Of a stretch of DNA of 64,000 nucleotides, positions 28,267 through 40,000 are shown piece after piece. Under the pieces are notes generated by a model. The model had not been told where the DNA came from. It worked only from the letters and a program-made list of their open reading frames with translations, and searched no databases. Location of the stretch: NCBI GenBank assembly GCA_041398825.1, contig JAWKTX010000004.1:490299-554298 (forward strand), given 5' to 3'. The DNA is from Planctomycetaceae bacterium (lineage in GTDB: Bacteria > Planctomycetota > Planctomycetia > Planctomycetales > Planctomycetaceae). The position numbers were made by a program, and so were the translations under genes. The first letter of the stretch is position 1; each line of letters begins with the position of its first letter.

Positions 28267-28689
28267 CCGTTGCGTGAATCCGGGGTGGTGGATCGTTCAG
28301 TGAGCTCCCTTTTTCCGCCTGGCAGAACAGGCTCAATCGCCCCGCTCACGATTGCTTCATCGCGGGCGTCGTGCGCTTCGTCGCGGGCAGTGTGCGTGAA
28401 ACGCCTTCTTCAGGGCCTGTTTTGCGAGGTTTTTGGCGAACATTCGGCCGGAAAGTGGCGTTTTACGTCATATCAGTCCCTGTTTTACTGCGAATTTCAG
28501 TTCGAACTGTTCGCCGGTGGCATCAGAATAGCGCAAGTATTTGCAGGGAAATGGCCTGCGAATTGCGAGTGCCGCCTTAATTCGTTGCCTTGATTGTGAG
28601 TGCGAGCTAAGATTTGATGCGGAACAGTGCACGATTTGACGATTTTTCCGCAGGAAGCATGCAGGACTCTTTGCGAGCGGAGCGAACCC
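28267..28689. other. Intergenic between dapA and VWA gene
   Basis: No gene was seen. Several GCG-rich imperfect repeats lie at about 28350-28390. The VWA frame is open from a GTG at 28627, but the better start signal is at 28690. Confidence 0.35.
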
Positions 28690-30613
28690 TTGAGCGCAAT
28701 TCACGCGAGCCGACACGATAGTGAGCCCACGCCGGAATTACTCGATGGTGATTCATCCGTCTGGTCCGTCTTTTACGACATGCCCGCCTGGGGAATCAGC
28801 CTGCTGGTGCACGTTGCCATATTTGTGGTGCTCGCCAGTCTGACATTTGTCACGGACTTTGTACCGGAGTTTGAGCTCACATCGGAAATTGCACCGGAAG
28901 AAATCCGTCCGGAAGAGTACGTCCTGAATCAGGAAGCGGACGTCATCGGCAGCGAGAGCGACATGAATATCGTCGGCCCGTCAATGGCCGCTGCCCAGCA
29001 TGTGGGCATGGAAAGTCACCGGGAAGAAATCGAGCGGTTGGAAGAAGAGCTGATCAACCCAGCCATCGCTGAACCACCATCGCTGCCAACGCCCAATGAA
29101 TCTGAAGCGGTCGAAATGATCGAATTGACCGGCACTACCGAATTTGCGGGAGGGACGGAGGGCGCCGTTGACCGCATCACTCAGGAAATCGCTGCCTCAC
29201 TGCGCCAGCGCAAGACTCTGGTGGTTTGGTTACTGGACGAGTCTGGCTCGCTGAATGATCGGCGAGAGCAAATTGCAAATCGATTCGAGAACATCTACAA
29301 GCAACTGGGGCTCATGGATGTTGATACGAAGGAAGCTCTGAAGACCGGCATCATTGGCTACGGTCAAAACGTTCATGTGCTTCAGAAAGAACCGTCGTCC
29401 GATCTGCCGACGCTGGTCTCCGCTGTTCGCGGAATTACCGAAGACAAGTCCGGTGAGGAGAAAGTTTTCACCGCGATCGCGGAAGCTTTGAAAGTCTATC
29501 TGCCTGAAAAACGCAGGATGCGAGCGAATATGATGCTGATCCTGGTCACGGACGAACGTGGCGACGATTACCATCTGCTTGAAGATGTCGTCAACAGGTG
29601 TGCCCGCGAAGATGTTAAGGCCTATTGCATCGGAAACACTTCACTGTTCGGTCGTGAAAAAGGATTTGTACACGCCAAATGGGAGGTCGACGGGCAGGCG
29701 TTTGAAGACGATATCGAAGTCGATCAGGGTCCGGAAACTGCCGCTGCGGAGGGCTTGCAGATTCCTTTCTGGACCGCCAGTGCTCGAGGTCTTGATCGCA
29801 TGTCGTCTGGATACGGACCGTATACGCTGTCGCGGTTGTGTGCGGAAACCGGCGGAATCTTCTTTATTGCCGACCAGGCGAGGGGAATCACATTCGATCC
29901 GGGTGTGATGAGACAGTATTCGCCTGATTATCGCCCACTGAAAGACTACCAAAAACAACTGGCAGTCAATATGGCCAAGGCGGCGTTGGTGAATGCAGCG
30001 CAATTGGCCATCAATGAAAAAATTCCCGTGCCCCAGTTGCGATTTCAGGCCAACAACGACAATGTCCTTCGAGAACAAATCACGGAGGCCCAAAAACCTG
30101 GCAGTACTGGATTACTTTCTTCAGCGGGTGCAGACCGCTTTGGAACAGGGTGAAAAGCATCGCGATAAACTGGATTCTGATCGATGGCGTGCCAGTTACG
30201 ACCTTGCAATGGGACGCGCTCTTGCCATGCGAGTTCGGGCATATGGCTACAACGCAGTGCTCGCGGAAATGAAGGCCAGTCCACGGAAGTTTGAGAAGTC
30301 CGGCAGCAACCAATGGCGTTTGGAGCCAAGCAGTGAGATTACTGCCGGAGCGACAGTGAAACGTATGCATGACAAGGCTGTCGAATACCTCACACGGGTG
30401 ATCAATGAGCACCCGGACACCCCCTGGGCCTATCTGGCGAAAGTCGAACTGGACGATCCGCTTGGGTGGGAATGGCATGAAGCTACAATGCAGATTGCTG
30501 GTGGCGGAATGCAGAATGGAAATCGCCCCGAGTTTGCCCCCGAGGAAGAGCGACGGCGACAGCAGGAACGGCAGCGGCAACAGTTGAAGGACAAGAGCCG
30601 CCCAAAGCTTTAG
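28690..30613 (+). CDS. Membrane-anchored VWA-domain protein (apparent frameshift near 30095)
   Basis: The frame starts best at the TTG at 28690 with GGAG seven bases upstream. A single hydrophobic segment (WGISLLVHVAIFVVLASLTF, about residues 29-48) anchors the protein. An acidic linker follows. A von Willebrand A domain starts at about residue 168 with WLLDESGSLND, a MIDAS DxSxS motif, and runs through the MMLILVTDERGDDYHLL region. In the sequence as given, frame 1 ends at 30153, but an overlapping frame from about 30090 continues in register with the protein (AVLDYFLQRVQTALEQGEK and on) to a stop at 30613. The switch falls at CCCAAAAACC (30088-30098), typical of a one-base homopolymer error. 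The C-terminal part ends in a Gln/Arg-rich coil. VWA proteins mediate metal-dependent protein binding. The role here is unknown. Confidence 0.75.
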
Positions 30614-31132
30614 TCCAACAGAACTGAACACGTTGGCGAAGTTTGGTTGACGGCCATGTTGCTTCCCCAGCGTCTGAGTTGGCGACCCTCTTCAGATGCC
30701 TGTCACGGGACCTTGGCTGAAACAGACAAAGTCTCTGACTCCGTGATGTGAAATGACAGCACGTGCAGGAGGCAGATGTCCCCGGGATACATCGGGCGAC
30801 TGACTCAATCTTTGCACACAGAATGCGACACAGGACCAGCCATGCCTCGACGGAGTTTGAATCCCGTTGCGGTCAAAACGCCATAGTCCGTTGCTGATTT
30901 GCAACGTCATTGGTGTCAAATGATGCCTGCTCGCCTCAACCCTCCTGTCGCCTCGCGGCAACACCAGAGAATTACATTTTTCCGCAAGCGGTTTCCCTGT
31001 AAAGACTTGCGGCAACGGTTTGGGATTCGGCGTCAAATCGTCTTAACAGTGGTTCAGGGTTTGCAAAGTCCTGGCATACCCCTCGTTTGCAACGATGCAT
31101 CGAGAAAACCCTTTGCCTAGGATCAGGATTAG
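30614..31132. other. Intergenic, no feature seen
   Basis: These 519 bases between two plus-strand genes contain no convincing gene. A minus-strand open frame at 30692-31036 has no recognisable family and no good start signal. AGGATTAG-like purines precede the STAS gene at 31133. Confidence 0.35.
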
Positions 31133-31615
31133 ATGAGTTCCCGAAAGCGACAGTGTTTAAATGTTCGAGTTCAGGATGATGCAGCGATCGTTTCGCTCGA
31201 AGACATGGAAATTTGGGACGGGGCCGATCTGGCCTTGCTGCGTGAATCGCTCACAAACCTAATCGAAAAGGATGGCTTCAGATCAATTGGAGTTGATCTC
31301 ACCTGCGTGAAATACATTCCCAGTGGATTCTTTGGGATGCTCTTTGAGTGGTATGACGCAGGTCTGCAGATTCGGTTGTTCTATCCTCAGGAGAACGTAG
31401 CCCAGATGCTCTGGTTCCGTATGTTCTTCGCCGCAGAGCAGGACGGTGTTTACAAGCTGTGCGACGACGCCGTTCGCAATAATTCACCCGGGCAACAGGT
31501 GGAATACCACAAGCGCGTTTTCATGACAGAAGACGACATTGAGACAGAAGACGAAGTTTCGGATCTGATCAAGTCAGTTCGATTTGGTGTACGAGCTCAC
31601 GAACGAATTCGGTAG
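31133..31615 (+). CDS. STAS-like (anti-anti-sigma) protein
   Basis: The protein of 160 residues resembles the STAS fold: VRVQDDAAIVSLED near the start, then DGADLALLRESLTNLIEKDGFRSIGVDLTCVKYIPSGFFGMLFEW, where STAS proteins have a central strand, a Ser/Thr phosphorylation site and a helix. STAS proteins act in partner-switching control of sigma factors or in transporter regulation. The PSG segment could hold the Ser equivalent. The C-terminal ~45 residues are acidic and probably extended. No anti-sigma kinase lies nearby. A terminator-like hairpin follows the stop. Confidence 0.65.
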   Translation: MSSRKRQCLNVRVQDDAAIVSLEDMEIWDGADLALLRESLTNLIEKDGFRSIGVDLTCVKYIPSGFFGMLFEWYDAGLQIRLFYPQENVAQMLWFRMFFAAEQDGVYKLCDDAVRNNSPGQQVEYHKRVFMTEDDIETEDEVSDLIKSVRFGVRAHERIR

Positions 31616-31642
31616 AAAAACCGTCAGCCATACTTCGAAGCT

Positions 31643-31699
31643 GCCCCGGGATGCCAGCGAAACGTCTGAGTTTCGTTAACAATCCGGGGCCGTTTTCGT
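31643..31699 (+). terminator. Two-part stem-loop terminator after the STAS gene
   Basis: A GC-rich outer stem (31643-31652 with 31682-31690, one bulge) encloses an inner 6-bp stem (31658-31663 with 31670-31675). It is followed by TTTT CGTTT. It lies about 28 bases after the stop. Its position between convergent genes may also serve the minus strand. Confidence 0.65.
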
Positions 31700-31761
31700 T
31701 TCGACTGTAAACCGGGAAGATGGCGGGCATCCTGCAAATTTCAAAGGCCGGCACCACCGCA

Positions 31762-32076
31762 TTACACAGTCGGAAGCAGCGTACCCGTGCCCTGTTCGCC
31801 GACTTTCGCATCCGAGGCTGCTTCCAGTTGCTCGTTCTGAATGCGGGCCTTACGAGTCAGGCGGTAGAAGGAAATACCGAATCCAGCAAAAACGGTCGCA
31901 GGCATCGCCAGCATGAAAAGAATGCTGTACATGTAGGCCTGAGGCAACCGTGAGTCCGATTCGTTCGCAGCTTTGCACGATGGGCAGGCGTTTGCCGAGG
32001 AAGTTGCGAATGGCAAACCGCCCATCGCAACGAAAAATGCCATCGCCAGAACAGTCGTCTTAACAAAGCGAACCAT
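31762..32076 (-). CDS. Small CPSC-motif membrane protein next to oxidase assembly gene
   Basis: The protein of 104 residues begins MVRFVKTTVLAMAFFVAMGG, a signal peptide or first membrane helix, then has CPSC at about residues 30-33, and a second hydrophobic helix (YMYSILFMLAMPATVFAGFG) before a short cytoplasmic tail. The CPSC pair could bind copper or be redox active (inference). It starts 17 bases after the stop of the SCO1-DUF420 gene on the same strand, so the two are very likely co-transcribed. A role in heme-copper oxidase maturation is inferred from that neighbour. An ATG at 32232 in the same frame would overlap the upstream gene and is not favoured. Confidence 0.65.
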   Translation of the reverse strand: MVRFVKTTVLAMAFFVAMGGLPFATSSANACPSCKAANESDSRLPQAYMYSILFMLAMPATVFAGFGISFYRLTRKARIQNEQLEAASDAKVGEQGTGTLLPTV

Positions 32077-32092
32077 CGCTCGAATTCCCGGT

Positions 32093-33754
32093 TCAATTCC
32101 AGCGGTAAAGCATCCAGTAGATGACAACGCCGGTGACAGAGACGAATAACCAAATTGGGAACGTGATTGTTGCAAGTTTACGATGTTTATCCCATCGTCC
32201 TGCGAACGCATGCTGAAAAACACGAATTGCAAGAATCGGCACGAAGACTGCGAGAATCACGTGCGGAATCAGAATCGAACGGTAGACCACGCGAGCCATC
32301 TCAGAGCCCACGAATTGACGACCGTAGGTTTCCGTATATTTGCCCAGAGCGTAGTGATATGTCAGGTAAAAACCCAGAAAAGCGACTGAAAGGACAAACG
32401 CGCTGATCATCAGATTGCGGTGCAAAGTCTGGTTTTTTCTCTTGATGCTCACGAAACCACTGAGCAAAAGTACCGTACTAGCGAGGTTCAGACCCGCGTT
32501 GATGTCGGGCAGAGCGGCTGCCCATGCCGGCATGAGACGAGTGATGCGGTCGTTATTGGATTCGACAGACTTTGTGGGAGGCCCCCCGTCGTCCGTCGGT
32601 TCAGGATCCGTTTGATTGAAACTGTGTTCATTGGTCGCGGACGTGTCAGGATTTGAATCTGATGACAGTACCGCATCCTGAGCAGGATCCTGAAGCCACA
32701 CGGCAGTCAGGATAGCGTCCCGCGGAACGTCCCAATCCCTGCGGGAAGAACGAAGCAGAGAGGTTTGCCCTTCCGGGGTCTCGTCGCTCTCTTTTTGCTC
32801 CGATGCCTCGACAGCGTTCGCGTCCTCTTCTGCTGGTGTTTCCGCAACCGAATCTGTTGCCGATTCCGGATTTGAGTCGGCCTTTCGAATTTCCAGATTG
32901 ATGGGAGCCTGAGGGGAACCAATCGTGATACCAGAAATGGAAGAAGGTTCCGGAAATGGTTTCTTTCCTTCCAGAATGCGGCGCAGCTGAACCATGTCCT
33001 CTTCGCGAGTTGCCAGAAATGTGGCCACGGGAATGCAATCTTCGTTGACCAGAACAACACGATTACTGTGTGCCACTTCGAATCCGGGCTTCAGGTTTTC
33101 TCCGACACTGGGAATCACAACCTGTCCGAAGCCCCCAACAACGACGTCCATGATGGCTTCCTGCTCGCCCGTCACAAACTTCCATCGTTCGTGATCCGCC
33201 GAAGATCTCTGAGTATTTTTGCAGGACTTCGACAGTATCGAACTTGGGATCCACTGTGAAAGTCACGAAACGACGTCTGTATTCACCTTCGAAACTTTTT
33301 TCTGCAGCTCCATGACGTGCCGGGAGATGACAGGGCAGGTTGTGATGCAGCGTGTGAAGACAAAGCTGGCGACCCAGGGCTTTCCCCGGAGATCATCACG
33401 ACTGAGTTTCCCCCCCATACATTCGTCGAAGCTGAAGTCTGGAAGCTCTCGCGTTGGAAATCCGATGCGAATGGAGTCTTCTGATGGAGACAAGACGACC
33501 GCAGCAGGTGAAAGGTCCTCTTCCGTCGGCATAACCGCGTCTGAATCAGATCTCTGGTCGTTCGCCGCTCCAACGGCCTTCTGTGGTCCATCAGATGGAG
33601 GGGCATCGGACTGCGCAGTCGAACGATCAATAGGAGCGGGTTTCAACAGACTGTGAATACCGAATGCGACCACCACTGCCCAGAGGGCCAGCCCGACAAT
33701 AAATGTTCCCCGCGACATTCCACGGCGACTGGATTGCTCGATATCTGTTTGCAC
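32093..33754 (-). CDS. SCO1-DUF420 fusion, copper chaperone for cytochrome oxidase (two apparent indels)
   Basis: The frame starts at GTG 33754 with GGAG eight bases upstream. An N-terminal hydrophobic segment (TFIVGLALWAVVVAFGIHSL) anchors the protein. A SCO1/SenC thioredoxin-like domain follows, with the copper site CITTC in FVFTRCITTCPVISRH. The frame breaks near 33269, where one T seems missing from a T run, and reverts near 33198. Between the two, frame 2 reads TFTVDPKFDTVEVLQKYSEIFG, exactly the SCO continuation. The His of the copper site is in AHSNRVVLVNE. After an acidic linker (about 150 residues), a C-terminal DUF420 domain with four membrane helices follows (LNLASTVLLLSGFVSI, then YRSILIPHVILAVFVPIL). 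SCO proteins deliver copper to the CuA site of oxidase. The joint with DUF420 (CtaM-like) ties two assembly factors together. Confidence 0.82.
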
Positions 33755-34024
33755 CCGGACAACTCCATTGAATGACCTGCTGTATCCCACAGGCGAGGTT
33801 CGATGACCATGCAAGTTTCGCGTCGAAGTATGATATCGCGTTGCGACACTCCTTGTTGCGGTTATCGTCGGGTTTCCTCGATCGCGAAACGTGCGTCTCG
33901 GCATCGAGAACACGTTTTCGGTCTGCCGTACGACGCTTCTGCGTGGTGAGAGAGGGGCGAAGACGACCCAAACCTCGTTCCACGCGAGTCGGGAATCCGC
34001 AGACGAAATTGGTGTGCTTACTAG

Positions 34025-37000
34025 TCAGGGACCTGGAGGAATCAACCGGACGCTTCGCAGATCGAGTAATGCTGAAATCGGTTTCTCGGGACAAGTCACG
34101 ATGATCTGACGTCGACCACCATGAAGATCCAGTACTCCCACGGTCCACGAGCGGTACTCATCCCACGTCCCTGTACCGGGGATACGTGCTGACAGAAGCC
34201 TGGTCCCAGTGGAAAACTTGATCACGCCACCTGCCGTACCGTTGTCACACGCATAATCGACTTCCACTGTCCACTGACCGGATTTCGGAACATCGATTGT
34301 CCACACGGCATAGTCGTCGGTCGATGACCACCAGCCCAGGTTGCCGTATTTCTGTTCGAACACAAGGTTCGGCCCATGGATCTCCGCAGCGCTGGCGGGC
34401 AGAGTGATGCTGCCGTCAGCGTTGGGAGCAATGACTCGCGGTTCGTTGCCATCGAAGCGTTTCAATGTGGTACCGGAGGACTGCACGAATGCGATGACTT
34501 GTGCCAGGTCTTCGGCAGAGAGATCCTTTTCGAGTCCTTCCGGCATCAGCGATCTGTTACTGCAGATGAGTTCTTCCAGATCCGTGCGAGCCACGATCTG
34601 CTCTTTCCCGTCTGTACCCAGCAGAGTCACGCTGTTACCGGTTTCGTTCAGGAGCATACCACTGAATGTGCGTCCGTCCTGTGTGACCGCGGTGTAGCTG
34701 AGAAATTTGGCTTCGACCGCCTTATTGGGATCAAGGATGGCCGTCAGCAGGGCATCGGTAGAACGATCCTTCAACGCAGCCAAATCGGCTCCAATCTGCT
34801 TTCCAACATCGCCGATCCTGTGACACGCCGCACAACGCTTTTCAAAGACGGCCTGGCCTGCAGCCGCCTGAGATTTGAGATCTGAGATTTCCCACCTGAG
34901 ATTTGAAATTTGTGATCGCAAGTCTTCGACCACTGAGCTGCGAGCCGTCGTCGAGGGCTGCCCCAGCACATTCGCCGCCTTGACACGAATATGATCGTCA
35001 CGATGCGTCAGCAGTCGCTCTCGCACGACGGCGTCCAGATCCGACGGCGTGATCTGTTGTTGTTCCACCGCGCCAAGCAGCTGAAGCGTTTGCTCTCCAT
35101 TCTCCAGCATAGCACTCACGACTCGGTTGCGAATCACAGGAGTCAGTTGTTTCCAGATCCTCAGCAGATGCTGTCGTCCAGTCGTCGATCCGGCGATTAC
35201 GGACACGGCTGCCGCCTGAACTATGTTTGGCATGGTGGGCCGCAGCAGTTCCATCAGTTTCTCCAGCAACTCGTCCTCCGCGCCGCCGGAAGATGCGAGA
35301 AACTGAAGCGCAGCCGCTCGCACAGCGGGATCCTTGTCCTCGGAGAAAGCCACCTTCGTTGCTCGCTCACGCACACCCGGAACAGACAGTTTCAGACGTG
35401 CCGGGACATTGGTTCCCAGTGATCGACTGGCCGCCGACCATGAATCGGCAGCTGCAGTCCAAGACGCAGCAGAAGATGTTTCTGAAAGCTTTTGCAGCAA
35501 CAGAGTAATGATGTCACCCGCCACGTCCGGCTTCTTCATAGACACCGCCTGTGATGCCAGTTGCCAAAGCAGGTGATCAGCCGAATGGCTTTCCTGCTGT
35601 GCCATCACGCCTTCAACCACCTGTCGGATATTTTGTGGAGACAGCGATGTTCGAATCGCATCTGACTCATCCTTCGGGATCTCAGAACGAAGCATAAGTT
35701 TCACCAGAAACTGCGCCGCAGCGGGATGCGGAGATGCTCCAAGCGACAAAGCCAGTTGTTGCCGGACGGAGGCCGACGGATCTTGTGTCAGCTTTTCGAA
35801 CGTTGGAGGAATGTTTCGTTGTGGATCACCAATCCACGGTTCAAGTAATTCCACCGCCGCTCGCCGAACTTCCGGCTGTTCATCCAGCAGCGCATTGGCG
35901 AACAACGACGCGTTAAAGTCCGGACGATCTCCCACCTGCGACAACGTCCACATCGCCTGAACTCGCACTGCCGGATTCTTATGCATCATCATCGTCTCAA
36001 TCAGCTGATCTACCGCAAAGTCTTCTCGACGATGATGCAACAGCAATCGTTGAGCTGTGTCTCGCCACCAGCCGTTTGCACTGGCAAGACGTTCGGCGAG
36101 AGTTTCCGGTGGTACGGCCGAGGCGGGTTTCTGGTACCAGTCGTGTTGCCTGCCTGCCGCCGGGGTGTTCTGCCGTTCATTGCTCACGACCCGATAGATC
36201 CGGCCCATGGCGTTGCCAGCGTACAGGTCCAGCTTGCGCTGGTATTCGGCGGGAATCCATTGCGGATGTTCGATGACCTGGCGGTACATGTCGGCGATGT
36301 AGAGGGCTCCGTCCGGGCCGGTGCGAACCATCACCGGGCGACTCCAGTTGTCGGCGCTCGCCAGAAATTCCGACTGCTGTTCGTCTTCCGCTCGACGCCC
36401 TTTAAATGTGACTCCGTCGCGTTCGAGCACCAGACGCGACACCAGATTATGAACGGGTTCGCAGGTGAAGGCATTGCCGTAGAATTCTTCTCCCAGCAGG
36501 TGGTCCCGGTAAATTGACGTACTGCACGCAGAGGTAAAACGATTGGCAGCATGGAAGTCGTTAAACCGAGAGAGCGTTGCACTGCTGGGAAACACCGGAG
36601 CCGCACCGGGGATTTCGGCGACCTGAGCCTTCGTTTCCAAACCCGTTGCGAACGGGTTGCGTTTGAGGTAACGTTCTTCGAGCACATAATGCCAGATCGG
36701 ATTGCTGTTATTATTGCCAAACCAGTTGCCAAAGTCGTCGCGTTCACGACCGAACTGGGTCTGTCCGCTCAGCGTTTCGACAGCTCCACTGTCGGGATGA
36801 ATGCGGATGTCGCGGCCGCGGATGCTGATCTGCCGAACGGGAAGTTCGGATGCCCGGTTGTCGACCGTGTGGACTGCTCGAACATCTCCGCCGCTGTCGC
36901 CATTGGCCAGGTACAGCCAGCCGTCCAGCCCCCAACGCATTCCGTTGACGCGATGCTGCTGATTGCCTTCCACAAATCCGGTGTAAAGAACTGTCCGGGT

Positions 37001-40000
37001 GTCCGCGACGAAATCGCCGTCTGTGTCTTCGGCATAGATGATGTCGGGAGCACACGTAATCAGCCAGCCGCTTCTCCAGGGATGAAGACCACTGGGAAAG
37101 CTCAGCCCGTCAAGAAACGTTGTCGCCTTGTCGTAACGCCCGTCATGGTCGATGTCTTCAAGGACACGAACGCGCCCGGTGTTTTCCTCGTTGGAAGGAT
37201 ACCCGCCCATTTCAACGACCCACAGACGACCATTGACGTCCCAATCGAAGGCGACCGGATCGGCGATCAGCGGTTCGGCAGCAACAAGTTCTACTTTCAG
37301 GCCGGGGCGGATGGTGATGGCAGCGAGACTTTCCTCAGGCGATTTCGGTGCAGGAAAGTCGGCTCGCAGTTGTTCCGAATAGAATTCGTGAGGCAACAGC
37401 TTTTGAACCGTGTCGCAGATCACGTCCTCGGCTTCGGGAGCCAGTCGAGTCGGACGGCGATAATACCTCATCGAAGAATCCGCTTCGTAACCACCTTCGC
37501 GCAGAATGCGTTTGCTCGCGATGTAACACGGTACGTCGTTGCTGTAGGCGTTGATCCACAATCGATCGCCATCGAACATGTCGTTCATGCGGATCGAATA
37601 ATCAACAACGACTTCACCACCCAGAAACACCATCGCCAGGTCATTGCCGAAGCACCACGTTTGCACGGGGTAGTCGGGCACGGTGGTTGGGATGCTTTCG
37701 CCGTCGTCCAGCATCTTCAGAAAGTAGCGGGCGCGTGAACCTTCGACGCCGGGATCTTCCTTCAGTGCTTCGAGGTCTTCCCGGGACGGTACCGGCCCGA
37801 GCGGCAGATCAACCTTCAGCATGTTGCAGCTGATGGTTGGGTCGATGCGGGAAAGTTCACGGCTCAGCAAGCGTTTCACTTCATCCGCCACCGTGCGACC
37901 GTGCTGCTGAGCCTGTTCGTGAGTGCCCCGGGGAGACGGGTTCGCATCGGCTCCGCAGCCAATGGCGATCAGAGCGACTGCGTTTTCGTTTCCGGACTCA
38001 TGCAGGTCGGCTTCGATCATGTCTGCGGCGAATCCGGGCCAGTCCCCACTGATCTGGTTGAACGAACCGGTCTCGGTCGTTGCGTGACACGCATAATTCG
38101 CGAGTACCGCGATCAGCTTTCCAGCTTCGTCATGTGCGGCCAGCAACGGAAAGCGTTTGTCCGTTGGCCCATCGGGCACTTCACCGAAGCCGGTCCACTG
38201 TCCGTTATTTAGAACTCGCCGGTTCATTGCGAACCCCAGTTCTCCGAACGCAAGCGACAGATGTCCCGGTCGGCGCGCTTTGATCGCCTGATCCGCAACA
38301 TCAACAAGCTGGTCGATCAGTTTTGCTTCGTACTGCTTCAGGTGTTCCGCGTGATCCTCGGGAATCTCGGCGAAGATATTGGGAGCGAAATCTCGCAGCC
38401 ATGGACCGGAATGGGTGTGCGTGGAACTGATGGCAAATCGTTCGCGCGGGATGTTGTATTTGGCTGCAACCTTCTCGAACACACTGTCGGTCACTGATGC
38501 CGGAACGCCGCAGTTATCGACGGTGATGAGGACGGCGAGAGGCCGTTCAATGTCAATTTCCCCGCGATTCAGTCCCGAAGGGACGGCAGCCTGTAGCCCG
38601 GGGCGGAAGCCCGGGGTATTGGTGTTTGATGATGACTCCAGCCCGGAAGGGGCGGCAGCGACTTCACAACAGGATTCGTTGGCCGGATTCTCGTTCTGTC
38701 GCCCGTTCGGGGCTTTCGCGTTTGTGGCAATCACGTTCCCCTGACTGACGCCGGGGGCTACAGGCTGTTGCCGCTTTGCGGCTGAATCCGGGGCGGTTTT
38801 CGATGTCGTCTTTGTGGGCGATGCTGGGACGTTGTTGGGTGTGCCATCTGCGGGGCTCGTCACGCGGAGCGTGACGGCGACGTTGGGGCTGGGACCGCCA
38901 ATCGCCAGGGCTCGAGCATGAATGCGGACCGCAGCACCTTCGGATTCGGTCATGCGATTGCCGTACCCGGTGAGACGCACCGGGTGGTCAGGCGTAATGT
39001 CGAGAACGGCGGCACCGATGGGCACAGGTGTGAGATTCTGGCGAGCGTCTCGTTTCGCGACGGCTTTCTTCAGGCCGTCGAAGGAAACACGTTGAATCAA
39101 ATCCGGCAGATGGGCAGTGTCTTCATTCATCCAGCAAACGTGATTGTCGCGAACGAAGACACCGTTATGGCTTCCATCATCGCGACGCAGCGGGAGCACT
39201 GACCTGGAAAGTTCGGCCTGAAGTGCATTTTGAACGGCGTCGGGAAGCGATGCGATGTCAGTGCCAGCGGCGTTCCCCGTCCGATAATCACGCTGAGTGG
39301 CCCTTTCCACGACCTCATCATCGGCGTCTCGCAGCGCCGTATTTCCGAATGCAGCGTTCAAGCGTTCCGCTGCCTCCCGGAAGTTCAGGAACTTCACTTT
39401 CTTCCCGTGCTTCGCCACGGCGTAGTCGATGAAGGCGTTGACCTGTTCGGCGGTGATCCAGCCATGCGGATGGAAGACCAGATTGAACGTGCCCTTCTTC
39501 AGCACGCAGATGTCGAGGTAGGCTTTCCAGTCTTCGATGGTCTTTGGATTGTTGACTCCGTGCAGGTGTTGAGCCGACCAGTCGCTGGGAGCCACGCACG
39601 GGAACTGCCAGCACGTGTTGTTGATCACGTATGGATACGGGTAGTTGGTGATGTAGTTCACAAAGTTATTGTGAACCGTTTCGCCGCGTTTGAGCCCTTT
39701 GACTTTGTACTTCCAGAAGCGTTCGGTGCCGTCGTCGTCCAGCACGAGTTCGCGCGGGATCGTTTCGTCGTCAGACGTGAAGAAGTTCATCACGGACGAA
39801 TCGATCTGCAGAAAGTGGCCGCCTTCCGTCGTGCCCGGGAAGATTTCGGAAAAGAACCTGGGGCTGACCGTGTTCAGTGAATCGCAGCATGGCGTGCGAA
39901 AGGCAACCGGCTTGTTGCCCGGGATTTCGTTCAGCAGATCGATGCAGCGATCGTAGGTCGATTTGGCTTTGGCGAAGTCGCCGCCCTGAAGAAGAGGGCA

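Noticed and set aside
30085..30100. Programmed +1 frameshifting in the VWA gene
   Set aside because: There is no known slippery or stimulatory element beyond a homopolymer, and similar indels occur elsewhere in the window.
36551..37738. Plus-strand open frame of 395 residues inside the large fusion gene
   Set aside because: It is antisense to an intact, recognisable PVC dehydrogenase domain and has no features of its own.
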